A stretch of DNA of 64,000 bases from Geminocystis sp. NIES-3709 (lineage in GTDB: Bacteria; Cyanobacteriota; Cyanobacteriia; Cyanobacteriales; Cyanobacteriaceae): assembly GCF_001548115.1 (NCBI RefSeq), contig NZ_AP014821.1:1054001-1118000 (forward strand), read 5' to 3'. Of the stretch, positions 1-8,716 are shown one piece after another (the stretch's first letter is position 1; every line of letters begins with the position of its first letter). The translations under genes were made by a program, and so were the position numbers. The notes under the pieces are model-generated. The model saw only the letters and a list, made by a program, of their open reading frames with translations. It did no database searches and was not told the DNA's origin.

Positions 1-434
1 AAGGAGCGATATTTTTCTTCACTTTCTCTTAACGCTTTTTCCGCTTTTTTAGCATCTAATAAATAACGAATACGACGACGCAAAACTGCTGGATTAATAG
101 GCTTAGTCAAAAAATCTGTAGCACCGACTTCATAAGCCTGATTGACAGATTTATTATCATCTAAACCGGTAATCATCAATACAGGAATATCTTCACTATG
201 GGGTAGTTTTTTTAATTGGCGACAACACTCAAAACCATCCATCACAGGCATTAGCCCGTCTAATAATACTATATCAGGTTGTCGTTGTTGATAACTAATT
301 AAACATTGTTCACCATTTTCTACCCCAATTATTTCATATCCATCTTTTTTTAAGATCAAACTCAAGGATTTTCTGCTGAGAGATTCATCATCAGCAATTA
401 GAATTAAGGTTTTGTCTTCCTGAGAATTTAGCAT
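1..434 (-). CDS. Response regulator receiver protein, 3' part cut by window edge
   Basis: The ATG is at 432-434 and the gene runs off the left end of the window, so only about 144 residues are visible. They form a complete receiver (REC) domain: acidic pair D15/D16, phospho-acceptor D59 in LLDGLMPVMDG, switch residue T89 and invariant K111 in the LTKP motif. A basic helical linker follows, and the last visible residues (EKYRS) look like the start of a PAS domain. The full protein is therefore probably a REC-PAS sensor or output protein such as a hybrid kinase or a GGDEF/EAL enzyme; the output domain is not visible. It acts in two-component phosphotransfer; the partner kinase is unknown. Confidence 0.9.
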   Translation of the reverse strand, partial: MLNSQEDKTLILIADDESLSRKSLSLILKKDGYEIIGVENGEQCLISYQQRQPDIVLLDGLMPVMDGFECCRQLKKLPHSEDIPVLMITGLDDNKSVNQAYEVGATDFLTKPINPAVLRRRIRYLLDAKKAEKALRESEEKYRS

Positions 435-961
435 TTATTTGATGATCTAGTTTTGGATTATCAATATATAGTAATTAAGAATTAGAAATTGGGAATAACT
501 TGCTTTGAATATTTCTTGATCATAACCAAAATAAACTAAATATAGCAGTTCTAAATAAATTGTTAATTATTAAATAATCGTCAATAATTATAAAACTTTT
601 GTCACTTCAGCGAAGTATGAAAATCCTTAAGAAATTAGCGGTACTTAAACAAAAAAATATCAAAATATTAGTTTCAAACCTTTATTAATCAAAGACTTTA
701 CTTCGATTGATAGCCTTTCCTTTTATAACCAGGGTTTCAGCTATTTTTATAGTGTTGACGTAAATGCTTTAATCTGAGAGGATTTCAAGCAGTTTTTGAT
801 TAAAAATTTTTCAAAGTACCGTTAGTAATTTAGAGATTAATAAACAAAACAACGAGTCTGGAATTCTCAGTATAATACAAATTGAATAAATAAATTTGAG
901 AATAGTCTAAGTTAATTTATCCTTCTAACCCCTATATCTCAAATCATCTAGGATTACTATA
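435..961. other. Intergenic region holding a MITE
   Basis: This is the AT-rich spacer between the response regulator and the LCP gene, both transcribed leftward. Besides the miniature element at 639-821 I see no ORF with coding character and no RNA gene. The part next to 961 lies downstream of the LCP gene; the part near 435 is the upstream region of the response regulator. Confidence 0.5.
639..821. mobile_element. Miniature IS701-type element (MITE), 183 bp
   Basis: The element begins CGGTACTTAAACAAAA and ends TTTTTCAAAGTACCG, so the inverted termini share CGGTACTT with the full IS701-family copies elsewhere in the window (CGGTACTTAGACAAAA). It is flanked by a direct TTAG at 635-638 and at 822-825. 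That fits the YTAR target duplication I know for IS701-family elements. The interior has no ORF and does not resemble the transposase gene, so it could only move using the full-length element's enzyme. The short shared terminus limits confidence. Confidence 0.55.
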
Positions 962-2314
962 TTATTTTACAAAAGTATCATCAAGAAGTAACTTTTCTGC
1001 ATCATCTCCTACTCTGATAGTAATATCCGAATCTATATCTCCAATGGAAGAAGATTCTAATTCTCCAAAATTGAGAGTACGTTTGATTATTTGTGCCGAT
1101 CGATAATCTCCTTGTTGAACGATAATTTGAGTAACGGGAGTTGAATGGGAGGAATTTCGAGAAAGATAAACATTATTGTAGCCATTTTCTTCTAAAAATA
1201 AAGCCAATTTTTGGGCTAATTCTGGATTAGATGTAGTGTTTTGAATCCCTATCCGAATACGATCGATGGATTTACTATCTCCTAAGTCAGAATTATTATT
1301 TAGATATTCTTGAATTACTTGCTTTTTAGAATCTTCAGAAATTAACCAGTAGCTAAGACGATATTCTTGAGGATAACTAGGGCGCCCGGGTAACATAACC
1401 ATACGCACATCCTGCTTATCAATACTTAACCCGAAAGTAGCAAGACTGAATATTTCTGAGGAGGTTAAATCTGTATCAATTTCTTCTTGTAATAATTTAA
1501 TAGCTTGAGGTATTTTAAATAATGCTTGAGGGGATTGTAATTTTTCTCGTAATGCCTTGAGTAAAATTTGTTGTCGTTGTACTCTACCAATATCTCCCAA
1601 ATTATCATTCCGAAAACGAGCAAATTGTTCGGCTTCTTCACCTGTTAAAGTTTGTTTTCCTTCTTTAAGATCAATATGCAATCCTTGAGTGTTATCAGTA
1701 TATTTCATGTCGATCGGTACATAAACCTCCACTCCTCCCACTAAATCAACTAAATCCTTAAAAGCATTAGTAGTAACTCTTAAATATTTATCTATAACGA
1801 CACCATTAAAATTTTGTTGGATAACTTCTTTGGCAAAAGGCACTCCCCCCATAGCATTCGCCCCGTTGATTTTATCATAACTTCCATTAGGGAATTGAAC
1901 TCGACTATCTCTAGGAATAGATAAAACTTTCAAAGAATGATCCTCTGGTTGAAAACGAACTAACAACATCGTATCACTACGGCCAGAAAAACGATTTTCT
2001 GACTTTCCGTCATCACTGGGTACAGCATCAATACCCATGATCAAAATATTAACTGGTTCTTGTAATTGTTGAGTAAAAAGAGCATTAAATCCGAATTTTT
2101 TAATGGCTTCTACTCTGTCAATAAAAGGGTTAAAGTCAATGGGGGTTTTTAAACCGACAGTTATACCCAAAAAACTAGAAATTGCGGCAGTAAGAGTAAA
2201 ACACCCTCCCCAAATGAAACCTTGGAATAAAGGAGAGACAGGTTTTTTCGTGGATTTTTTTTTCTCTGGAGATTTAGATAATTTTTGAGTTGATTTGTTT
2301 TTCAATTTCACCAT
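962..2314 (-). CDS. LytR-CpsA-Psr (LCP) family cell-envelope glycopolymer ligase
   Basis: LCP enzymes move undecaprenyl-linked glycopolymers onto peptidoglycan at the outer face of the plasma membrane. The 450-residue protein has a basic cytoplasmic N-terminus (1-28), one membrane segment (about 30-54) and the LCP core (about 86-255). Core motifs are NILIMGIDA, RSDTM (112-116), IPRDSRV (133-139) and, near 223-240, the Arg-rich FARFRNDNLGDIGRVQRQQ segment that binds the polyprenyl phosphate. Around 350-420 a LytR_C-type domain follows, then a short acidic tail. Start is ATG. It is monocistronic as far as visible. The family is clear; the polymer handled is unknown. Confidence 0.9.
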   Translation of the reverse strand: MVKLKNKSTQKLSKSPEKKKSTKKPVSPLFQGFIWGGCFTLTAAISSFLGITVGLKTPIDFNPFIDRVEAIKKFGFNALFTQQLQEPVNILIMGIDAVPSDDGKSENRFSGRSDTMLLVRFQPEDHSLKVLSIPRDSRVQFPNGSYDKINGANAMGGVPFAKEVIQQNFNGVVIDKYLRVTTNAFKDLVDLVGGVEVYVPIDMKYTDNTQGLHIDLKEGKQTLTGEEAEQFARFRNDNLGDIGRVQRQQILLKALREKLQSPQALFKIPQAIKLLQEEIDTDLTSSEIFSLATFGLSIDKQDVRMVMLPGRPSYPQEYRLSYWLISEDSKKQVIQEYLNNNSDLGDSKSIDRIRIGIQNTTSNPELAQKLALFLEENGYNNVYLSRNSSHSTPVTQIIVQQGDYRSAQIIKRTLNFGELESSSIGDIDSDITIRVGDDAEKLLLDDTFVK

Positions 2315-2375
2315 TAATTTAAGCTATTTAATAATTAATAATTGAATAATATTTTTCTAAAATTTTTACTATAGA

Positions 2376-2990
2376 TTAAATATTAATTCCACTGGGTTGA
2401 TTATAGGTAGCAATAATGCGATAACAACCAGACTCAGGATTTGCCCATTGATAAATATATTCTTTCGGATTTCCCCAGCATAATCCTAAATATATTTCCT
2501 CTGTTCCTCCATCTAATTCTGCCCATTCAGCTTTATGATATAGTTCTTCTAAATAATCTTCTGTAATAGCAGAGTTTCGATCGCTACTTAAATAAAACTT
2601 CATACCCTGAGTTACTTCTTTCCAAAAATTGAGGATAGAAGATTTGGCATTAATTAAAATTTCCTTATCTCCCTCAATAGGAATTAGTTGATTATAGATT
2701 TCTGGACAACTAAAAGATTTTCCTTGAAAATTAACCTTACGCCAGATAACCCCAGAAACATTATATTGTCGCTGATATTCATGAATTTGTTGTCGAAAAT
2801 CACGAAAAACAAAAACTCGACTCATTTTCTCTAAATCCACTGCTTTCGCTACCACAGGATTATCTAACTTTTCTTCTGCGTTAAAGATGATCCTTTTTCC
2901 TCCCCAAGTTGCCCTCAATTCTAACTCCAAAAACTTAATTAACTCGTCTGTGGTATAACTCATTTCCTGATTATCGCTGGTAAATATCAT
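2376..2990 (-). CDS. Hypothetical protein, likely co-expressed with the HAD hydrolase
   Basis: A soluble protein of about 204 residues with no signal peptide or membrane segment; I do not recognise the family. It is rich in aromatic and acidic residues, with a Trp-containing C-terminal half. A TTG at 2993 is possible, but the first ATG is at 2990 and an internal ATG at 2963 (MSYTTDELIKF) is also plausible. The HAD gene upstream ends at 2997, so the spacing is only a few bases and the two genes are almost certainly translated from one message. Confidence 0.75.
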   Translation of the reverse strand: MIFTSDNQEMSYTTDELIKFLELELRATWGGKRIIFNAEEKLDNPVVAKAVDLEKMSRVFVFRDFRQQIHEYQRQYNVSGVIWRKVNFQGKSFSCPEIYNQLIPIEGDKEILINAKSSILNFWKEVTQGMKFYLSSDRNSAITEDYLEELYHKAEWAELDGGTEEIYLGLCWGNPKEYIYQWANPESGCYRIIATYNQPSGINI

Positions 2991-2996
2991 CAAAGA

Positions 2997-3767
2997 TTAG
3001 AATACATCATTGCCAGTAAAATTAACCAATGATAACAAATTTATGTGAGGATTTTCTTTTGCTTTGAGTCTTGTATTTTCTGTATTATACCCCCACAAAG
3101 CCAAAAATAATTTAACTTCCTCTAAATCTGATTGCTGACTCACTAATTCTAAAGCCTCTAATCTATCTTCCACAAAACACACATCAGAAGGATTAACTTT
3201 TTCTTTTTGAATAATTAACCGCAAACTTTCATATTTTGGTTGTTTAACTTCTTTTCCTAAAATTGCATAATTCGACAAAAAAATATTTTCTTTTTCTAAT
3301 AATTGTCTGGCAAATTTTCCTTCTTTAGTCGTTATAATATATATTTTTATATTTCTATTAATTAACTGTTTAAGTTTAGAAGAAACTCCTTCATAAAAAC
3401 TCTGTAACGATAACCATCGATCGAGATTATGCCTAATTTGCATTTCCCTAACTTCATCGAGACTTTGACCTAATCTTTGAACTTTTATCCCTTCTAATTC
3501 AAGAATTTTAACAGCTTTTTCTTTAATATTAGACCAATTTTCCAAGATATTTTCAGAGGTTTCTCCCCAAGTTAAAACTCTTAATAATAAAGGCATTTCC
3601 CATCCTGTTTCCACTACTGGACGCAATGTATTAAACTGAGATTGAAAATTATCAAGATCTATTTTTGAGTCATGCCAAATTTTTTGATAAGCTAATTTAC
3701 TACTATAAAAATATTCTCTTAAACCGTCACAAATAACTCCGTCAAAATCTGTTACTAATATCTTCAT
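2997..3767 (-). CDS. HAD-superfamily hydrolase
   Basis: A 256-residue haloacid-dehalogenase-fold phosphohydrolase. Motif I is DFDGVICDG (nucleophile D7, acid/base D9), motif II is the Thr in IYIITTKEGK near residue 143, motif III Lys lies in the LGKEVKQPKYESL stretch, and motif IV is CFVEDRLEAL near 197. The large insert after motif I is a helical C1-type cap. The substrate cannot be read from sequence. It is the first gene of a tight pair with the hypothetical gene downstream, whose start lies within about 6 bases of this stop codon. Confidence 0.85.
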   Translation of the reverse strand: MKILVTDFDGVICDGLREYFYSSKLAYQKIWHDSKIDLDNFQSQFNTLRPVVETGWEMPLLLRVLTWGETSENILENWSNIKEKAVKILELEGIKVQRLGQSLDEVREMQIRHNLDRWLSLQSFYEGVSSKLKQLINRNIKIYIITTKEGKFARQLLEKENIFLSNYAILGKEVKQPKYESLRLIIQKEKVNPSDVCFVEDRLEALELVSQQSDLEEVKLFLALWGYNTENTRLKAKENPHINLLSLVNFTGNDVF

Positions 3768-3847
3768 AATTATTTTAAAAATTAGCGTTAGTGAATATAG
3801 TGATTAATGATTAAAATAGATAAAGGTTATAAAAATTTCACCTATTA

Positions 3848-3896
3848 AACCACCTCGAAATACGTTTCGAGGCTAATAGTCAAAGTTTAGTAAAGC
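3848..3896 (+). repeat. Structured dispersed repeat, copy 1
   Basis: A perfect 8-bp hairpin, CCTCGAAA-TACG-TTTCGAGG (3853-3872), is followed by CTAATAGTCAAAGT. A second copy in the opposite orientation lies at 35817-35880. There the stem is CTTTGAAAT/ATTTCAAAG, followed by CTAATAGCCAAAGT. The stem differs by paired changes while the flank is conserved, which points to selection on, or replication of, a folded element. The function is unknown. Confidence 0.65.
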
Positions 3897-4003
3897 AAAT
3901 CAAGAGATAAGATTTAGTTAAATATCGTAAGTGAATAATTAACAACACTTAAACGATAAAATTCATTTCCTAACAGCAAATATTTATTTAAACGAATAAT
4001 TTA

Positions 4004-4996
4004 TTATAGGCTAGAATTTTTAAGAGAATTTAAGATAGAAATATCTAATCTCGCACCAAAATTAGTTACTAACTTTGCAGAAGCTAACGAAGCTAATTTA
4101 CCCGCTTTTGGCCAACTTAAGCCATTGGTAATACCATATAACAAGCATCCAGCGTACATATCTCCAGCTCCAACGGTATCGACAGCCGTCACAGGATAAG
4201 GTTCAATTTCTAACATATTCTCGCTATCAAAAATCAACGAACCTTTTTTTCCCCTCGTAATCACAAAAGTTTTAGCTAAGGTTTTTAAGTAGGAAATTGC
4301 GATCGTAATATCATTTGTATTTGCCATTTTTAAGGCTTCAGTTTCGTTAGCAAACAATAAATCAACTCCATTACCAATAATTTGTGAAATGCCGTCACGG
4401 AAAAAATCCACCATGTTAGGATCAGATAACGAGAAAGAAGTTTTAACTCCGGCTTCTTGTGCTAGATTTTTGGCAAAAATCGCTGTTTGTAAGGCAACTG
4501 GAGAAGAAACTAAATAACCTTCTATATATATATATTCTGAGTCTTGTAATGCTGATTTGTTTAATTCTTGAGGGCTTAAATCTTTGGTAATACCTAAAAA
4601 TGTATTCATAGTTCGATCGGCATCGGGAGTCACTAAAACTAAACATTTACCTGTAATACCTTCTGGGAGATTATCAGGAATTAAATTAGTATCTAAACCA
4701 CAATCGACTAAATCTTGAAGATAAAATAATCCCGCTTCATCCTTTGCCACTTTACAGGAATAAAAACCTTTTCCACCTAATTGACTTAATGCGACTAATG
4801 TGTTAGCAGCCGAGCCTCCGGAAGATTTTTTGCAAGGAGGAGGTAAGTGTTGAGTTACTTTGTTTTGTTGACTTTCATCCATTAATGTCATAACACCTTT
4901 GTCGATCGATAAGTTTTGTAACAATTCAGGTGTTACTTTAAACTCCATGTCCACAAGGGCATTGCCGATGCCATAAACATCATATTTTTTCTTCAT
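4004..4996 (-). CDS. PfkB-family sugar/nucleoside kinase (adenosine-kinase-like)
   Basis: This 330-residue ribokinase-fold enzyme phosphorylates a sugar or nucleoside hydroxyl with ATP. The first PfkB signature is the SGGSAANT region (59-66). The second is [13 protein letters not shown] (271-283), which carries the anion hole GAG and the catalytic base D279. Cyanobacterial proteins of this length and N-terminus ([12 protein letters not shown]) are usually annotated as adenosine kinase, which fits the substrate-lid motif here. Exact substrate specificity is inference. Start is ATG. The gene stands alone, with a 236-bp spacer downstream that holds a hairpin repeat. Confidence 0.85.
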   Translation of the reverse strand: MKKKYDVYGIGNALVDMEFKVTPELLQNLSIDKGVMTLMDESQQNKVTQHLPPPCKKSSGGSAANTLVALSQLGGKGFYSCKVAKDEAGLFYLQDLVDCGLDTNLIPDNLPEGITGKCLVLVTPDADRTMNTFLGITKDLSPQELNKSALQDSEYIYIEGYLVSSPVALQTAIFAKNLAQEAGVKTSFSLSDPNMVDFFRDGISQIIGNGVDLLFANETEALKMANTNDITIAISYLKTLAKTFVITRGKKGSLIFDSENMLEIEPYPVTAVDTVGAGDMYAGCLLYGITNGLSWPKAGKLASLASAKLVTNFGARLDISILNSLKNSSL

Positions 4997-5129
4997 ATAT
5001 TAATATTTGATATTTGAAACTTTCTTTTTATTTATTGACTCATTGAAATCGTAGTCGATATGCGAAGACTTTTGCTGTTAGTTTCCTTGAAATTTATTCA
5101 ACGTGAGTTATGTTAAACACTCCTCATTA

Positions 5130-6536
5130 TTATTCAGATTTTTGCTTATTCTCATCTTCATCATCTTCATCATCAAAAAGACTATCCAATTCGTCCATCA
5201 TAGAAGAATTTTGCTCCTGTGAATTATTGGACAAATCCTCTAAACTGGAAATAATCTCTTCTTGGGGAATTTCTTGAGGGAAGATTTTTGAAGATAAATC
5301 TGTGTCCGTGTTATCCTCTGAAAATTGAATCTCTTCCAAAGAATCATCTAATTGTATTTTATCCAAAAATTCTAGTTCATTAATCGTATTTGGTTTTAAG
5401 GTATCAATGGTTTCTGATTCTTCATCGATGATTATTTTATCGTCTTTCTCGTCAATATTTTTTTGTTCTATTACTTCGATCGTTTCAGAAATAACTGTTG
5501 TATCATCAGGAATAATTGTTTCCTCTATGGTTTCAATTACTTCAATTTTCACTGTAGTTTCGATCGTAATTTTTTCCTTATTTTCCTCAATATCGTCTTT
5601 TAAATCATTTTTCTCGGTATCTTCTTTTGCTTCTTGATTATTATTCGATTCTGTTAACTCTAAATTATCAATAGCAGTTTCTACTTCTGTCGCAGTGGTT
5701 TTTGGATCTATTTCTAACTCTACTGTTTCTAACTCTACTGTAGTTTCTATTAATTCGGGAGATTCTTTTTCTTCTGTAGTTTGAGGAGAAGACTTACGGA
5801 AAAAACCAAAAAGTTTGGTAAAAACATTAGATTTAGGAGACTCAACAGTAGAAGTTGAGGAAGATTCGGATAATCCTAAAGAATCAATGTCAAAATCATC
5901 ATCTACTGAAACTGATTGATTGGATTTATCCTCAACAGAAGGAGGTATTTCTATTTCTTCTATTTCCTCTTGTATAACTTCTTCTATAATACTTTCAACG
6001 GTTTTCGTCTCTTCTTTATCATATTCTAAGGGTTTGCTTATAATTACTTTTTCTACCGTCTTATCAGGAGTTATTTCTTCTTGAGATATAACAGTTTCTG
6101 CCGACTCTTTTACTGATGAATCCTTTTTATTTTTAATCTCTGAGATTTTTTCTTCTGGTTTAGGAGTATTCTTTTTCGTAACAACTGGGGGTTTTTTCTT
6201 TACCAATTCAGACATTTTCCCCAAAGAAGTGACAATAAAAGTTAAGAGAGAAAAACCTTCTAAAACACTATTAGAATCCGAGTTAGCCGTTATTACTTTT
6301 CTAATTTGTCGATTTTCCCAAATAAATGCGATCGACAAACATACGACAGCTAATTGTCCTAATAATACAGCACCAGTAATTTGTCCGGCACATATCCAGA
6401 TAGTCAAAGCATAAAACAATCCCAATCCACTCCATAAAAAATCATCTTGCCGATGGATTTTGGGACTAATAAAAGCATTCAGATATAGTGTTAGGCTAAT
6501 AATAGCCATAAGAGTGGCGAGAAAGTAAGCTAACAT
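5130..6536 (-). CDS. ycf66: Ycf66-family membrane protein with long acidic tail
   Basis: The N-terminal ~105 residues match the Ycf66 family of cyanobacteria and plastids: several hydrophobic segments (about 1-22, 34-75 and 90-105) around the HRQDDFLWSGLGLFYALTIW region. Residues ~115-468 are a low-complexity, strongly acidic tail rich in Glu, Ile, Thr and Ser, ending in a run of Asp/Glu. The tail is far longer than in plastid Ycf66 proteins (about 130-150 residues). Biased composition makes the opposite strand spuriously open here. Function is not established; a thylakoid or envelope membrane role is inferred. Confidence 0.85.
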   Translation of the reverse strand: MLAYFLATLMAIISLTLYLNAFISPKIHRQDDFLWSGLGLFYALTIWICAGQITGAVLLGQLAVVCLSIAFIWENRQIRKVITANSDSNSVLEGFSLLTFIVTSLGKMSELVKKKPPVVTKKNTPKPEEKISEIKNKKDSSVKESAETVISQEEITPDKTVEKVIISKPLEYDKEETKTVESIIEEVIQEEIEEIEIPPSVEDKSNQSVSVDDDFDIDSLGLSESSSTSTVESPKSNVFTKLFGFFRKSSPQTTEEKESPELIETTVELETVELEIDPKTTATEVETAIDNLELTESNNNQEAKEDTEKNDLKDDIEENKEKITIETTVKIEVIETIEETIIPDDTTVISETIEVIEQKNIDEKDDKIIIDEESETIDTLKPNTINELEFLDKIQLDDSLEEIQFSEDNTDTDLSSKIFPQEIPQEEIISSLEDLSNNSQEQNSSMMDELDSLFDDEDDEDENKQKSE

Positions 6537-6866
6537 TGCCTGTTGTCCTTAGATATTGTTACTACTTCTGAATATTATACTGGAACGAGTCTTATTAATT
6601 GAATTTTGCTAGTTTTATCTGACTACTAACTATCAGAAAATTGCTAAATTGCTGAATAACAGAGGAGGAGAAGAAATATAATAACAATTATTTAGAAAAG
6701 TCTTAATTAAATTGTTTAAATAATTAACTAAAGTCAATTTTGATAGTTTTCTAGTAGTCATTATCAATATCAATCCCTATCGTTACCAATAACTTTCTCT
6801 CGAATTGAGGTATTTCCTGTCTCCTGTCTTCACCAAAATCTAACAAATCAAATCGCCTTTTATTTG

Positions 6867-6962
6867 TTAAAGGAATTTAATGGCACGAAAACCATAATAT
6901 AAAGTTAAGGCAACTACAGAGAAGCCACCTAGAAATGCAACATAAGCAATTAAACCAGACAT
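6867..6962 (-). CDS. petL: Cytochrome b6f subunit VI (PetL)-like peptide, 31 aa
   Basis: A 31-residue single-membrane-helix peptide beginning MSGLIAYVAFLGGF and ending GFRAIKFL. The length, the AY-x-x-FL start of the helix and the basic RxIK C-terminus match PetL, which stabilises the cytochrome b6f dimer in the thylakoid. A clean Shine-Dalgarno AGGAG (6971-6975) sits 8 bases before the ATG, which strongly supports translation. It lies alone between ycf66 and the S1 gene and would be missed by length-filtered gene calling. Another small photosystem or b6f subunit is the main alternative. Confidence 0.7.
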   Translation of the reverse strand: MSGLIAYVAFLGGFSVVALTLYYGFRAIKFL

Positions 6963-7501
6963 TGTTAATACTCCTGATCATATAAGTAACCTATATTCTA
7001 TAATCAATTAGCTTCCACAGCAAGAAATATGAGATGATGAGATTAAATATTCTTAGTCGATCGAAATCAAAAGTTATTTAGCTTCATCATAAATTATTGT
7101 AGATTTAATTATTGTTATTGTTTCCTTATAAATCGATCATTATTTTTATAGATAACTCTAATTATTATTTTATATTCAACTTTTTTTATACCTATTAATA
7201 TTTGTTTTAGAGATGTTTTTAATAATTTTTTTAATACCAGAAAGAGAAAAAATTATACCATTCCTATCGGAGAATGATTTAGGATTGCTCTATATTGCTC
7301 ATGAATAAAAAAGTTAAGAAATCTTAACAAAAAAAACCCTCAGAATATCATTCTTTTTAACAGTTAATTGTTTATTGTGAAAATATTTATTAAGATACAG
7401 CCAGAGCAGTAAAGTTCTGTAATAATTTTTCTCGGCATTAGACAGAAACTACTATAATTAAAAAGGTTTGTTTCATTAACTGATTTTTTTATTAATTAAT
7501 T
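6963..7501. other. Divergent intergenic region between petL and rps1b-like gene
   Basis: This 539-bp AT-rich spacer must hold promoters for leftward petL and the rightward S1 gene. The petL Shine-Dalgarno is at 6971-6975. A TATAAT-like hexamer (ACTATAATTA, around 7451-7460) precedes the S1 gene by about 45 bases, but I see no convincing -35 partner. No further ORF or RNA gene was recognised. Confidence 0.4.
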
Positions 7502-8407
7502 ATGACCGCTAATTCTAACTCCCCTCAGCAGAAAACTCCCTTTTCAATGGATGATTTTGCTCAAGCCTTAGAACAGGAACAGTATGACTATCATTTTAAT
7601 AAGGGTGATACTGTTAAAGGTAAAGTGTTTCAATATGATTCTAGTGGGGTTTATGTTGATATTGGCGGCAAGTCTCCGGGGTTTGTTCCCCTCAGTGAAG
7701 CCTCATGGCAAAATGTATCGAATGTGGCAGATGTGTTACCTCTTCATGAAGAATTTGATTTTTTAATTATTAAAGAACAAGATGCAGATGGGCAAGTTAA
7801 GTTGTCTCGTCGTCAGCTTTTTATTGAACAGGCATGGGATAATTTAACGGAGATTCAAGAAAAAGGAAAAGTGGTTGAAATGCTTGTCACGGGAGTCAAT
7901 CGGGGAGGTGTGATAGGTCAAGTTGACGGTTTACGTGCTTTTATTCCTCGATCGCATTTGATCGAAAAGGATGATTTTGAGAAGTTAATTGATCAATCTC
8001 TTCAGGCTAATGTACTACAAATTGATCGACCTCAGAATAAGATTGTCCTAACCCAAAGAAATATTGCTCGATCGAGTGCCATGTCCCAATTACAAGAGGG
8101 GGAATTAGTACAAGGTAAGATCGTTAAAATTCAACCTTACGGAGTATTTGTCGATTTTGGTGGTATTGCTGGACTACTTCATATTAAACAAATTAGTGAA
8201 GGGCAAATTAGTTCTCTAAGTAATTTATTCAAAATTGGGGAAGAAATTAAAGTCGTAGTATTGGAAATTGATGAAATGAAAAATCGGATTTCTCTCTCTA
8301 CGAAAGTATTAGAAACCTATCCCGGAGAATTCGTTGAGAAAAAAGACTTAGTGATGGAAACAGCCGAAACAAGATTCGAGCAAAAAAAAGCGAAGTCAGC
8401 AGGGTAA
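7502..8407 (+). CDS. rps1b: 30S ribosomal protein S1-like protein with three S1 domains
   Basis: A 301-residue cytoplasmic RNA-binding protein with three OB-fold S1 repeats at about 33-103, 119-186 and 199-267. The third has the canonical GKIVKIQPYGVFVDFGG ... GLLH signature. Cyanobacteria usually carry a longer S1 (Rps1a) and a shorter one of this architecture (Rps1b), linked to mRNA binding and Shine-Dalgarno-independent initiation; assignment to Rps1b is by length and domain layout. The N-terminal ~30 residues and the charged C-terminal tail are family-specific. Start is ATG. It is monocistronic as far as visible. Confidence 0.85.
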   Translation: MTANSNSPQQKTPFSMDDFAQALEQEQYDYHFNKGDTVKGKVFQYDSSGVYVDIGGKSPGFVPLSEASWQNVSNVADVLPLHEEFDFLIIKEQDADGQVKLSRRQLFIEQAWDNLTEIQEKGKVVEMLVTGVNRGGVIGQVDGLRAFIPRSHLIEKDDFEKLIDQSLQANVLQIDRPQNKIVLTQRNIARSSAMSQLQEGELVQGKIVKIQPYGVFVDFGGIAGLLHIKQISEGQISSLSNLFKIGEEIKVVVLEIDEMKNRISLSTKVLETYPGEFVEKKDLVMETAETRFEQKKAKSAG

Positions 8408-8532
8408 GAAAGTAGAAAGAATAACCTCAGACGCATCTAAATTTACTTGTGAAGATAGTTAACCGATAAAAGTTTTAGCCGTCTTCTAATAATCTTAAAA
8501 TATCTGGACTAAATGTATTTACAATTAAGTAA

Positions 8533-8626
8533 TATAGCGTTTTTTATAATTATGAGGTAGATTTTTTTATTGCCTCTTGCCTTTCGACGACAATCTTTGT
8601 ACCTCACCAAAACGGGAATTGCTATA
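8533..8626. mobile_element. MITE of the TATAGC...GCTATA family, 94 bp
   Basis: The left end reads TATAGCGTTTTTTATAATTA then TGAGGTA. The reverse complement of the right end reads TATAGCAATTCCCGTTTTGG then TGAGGTA. The termini are imperfect inverted repeats sharing TATAGC and TGAGGTAC-like blocks with the copy at 41857-41962. With TA taken as target duplication the element proper is 8535-8624. It carries no ORF. It sits in the 309-bp spacer between the S1 gene and the secreted protein; nothing else was recognised in that spacer. Confidence 0.65.
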
Positions 8627-8716
8627 AGTAATAAAGACTTATTGAAAAACTTATTTTTCCATAGTATGCAATTTTTTCCCCCCTAGGACTACTAAATTAA
8701 GAGAAAAAACACCCAT

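Noticed and set aside
5407-5637. Open frame on the plus strand opposite ycf66
   Set aside because: It is the complement of the biased Glu/Asp/Thr codons of the ycf66 tail, giving only Ser/Ile/Phe-rich sequence.
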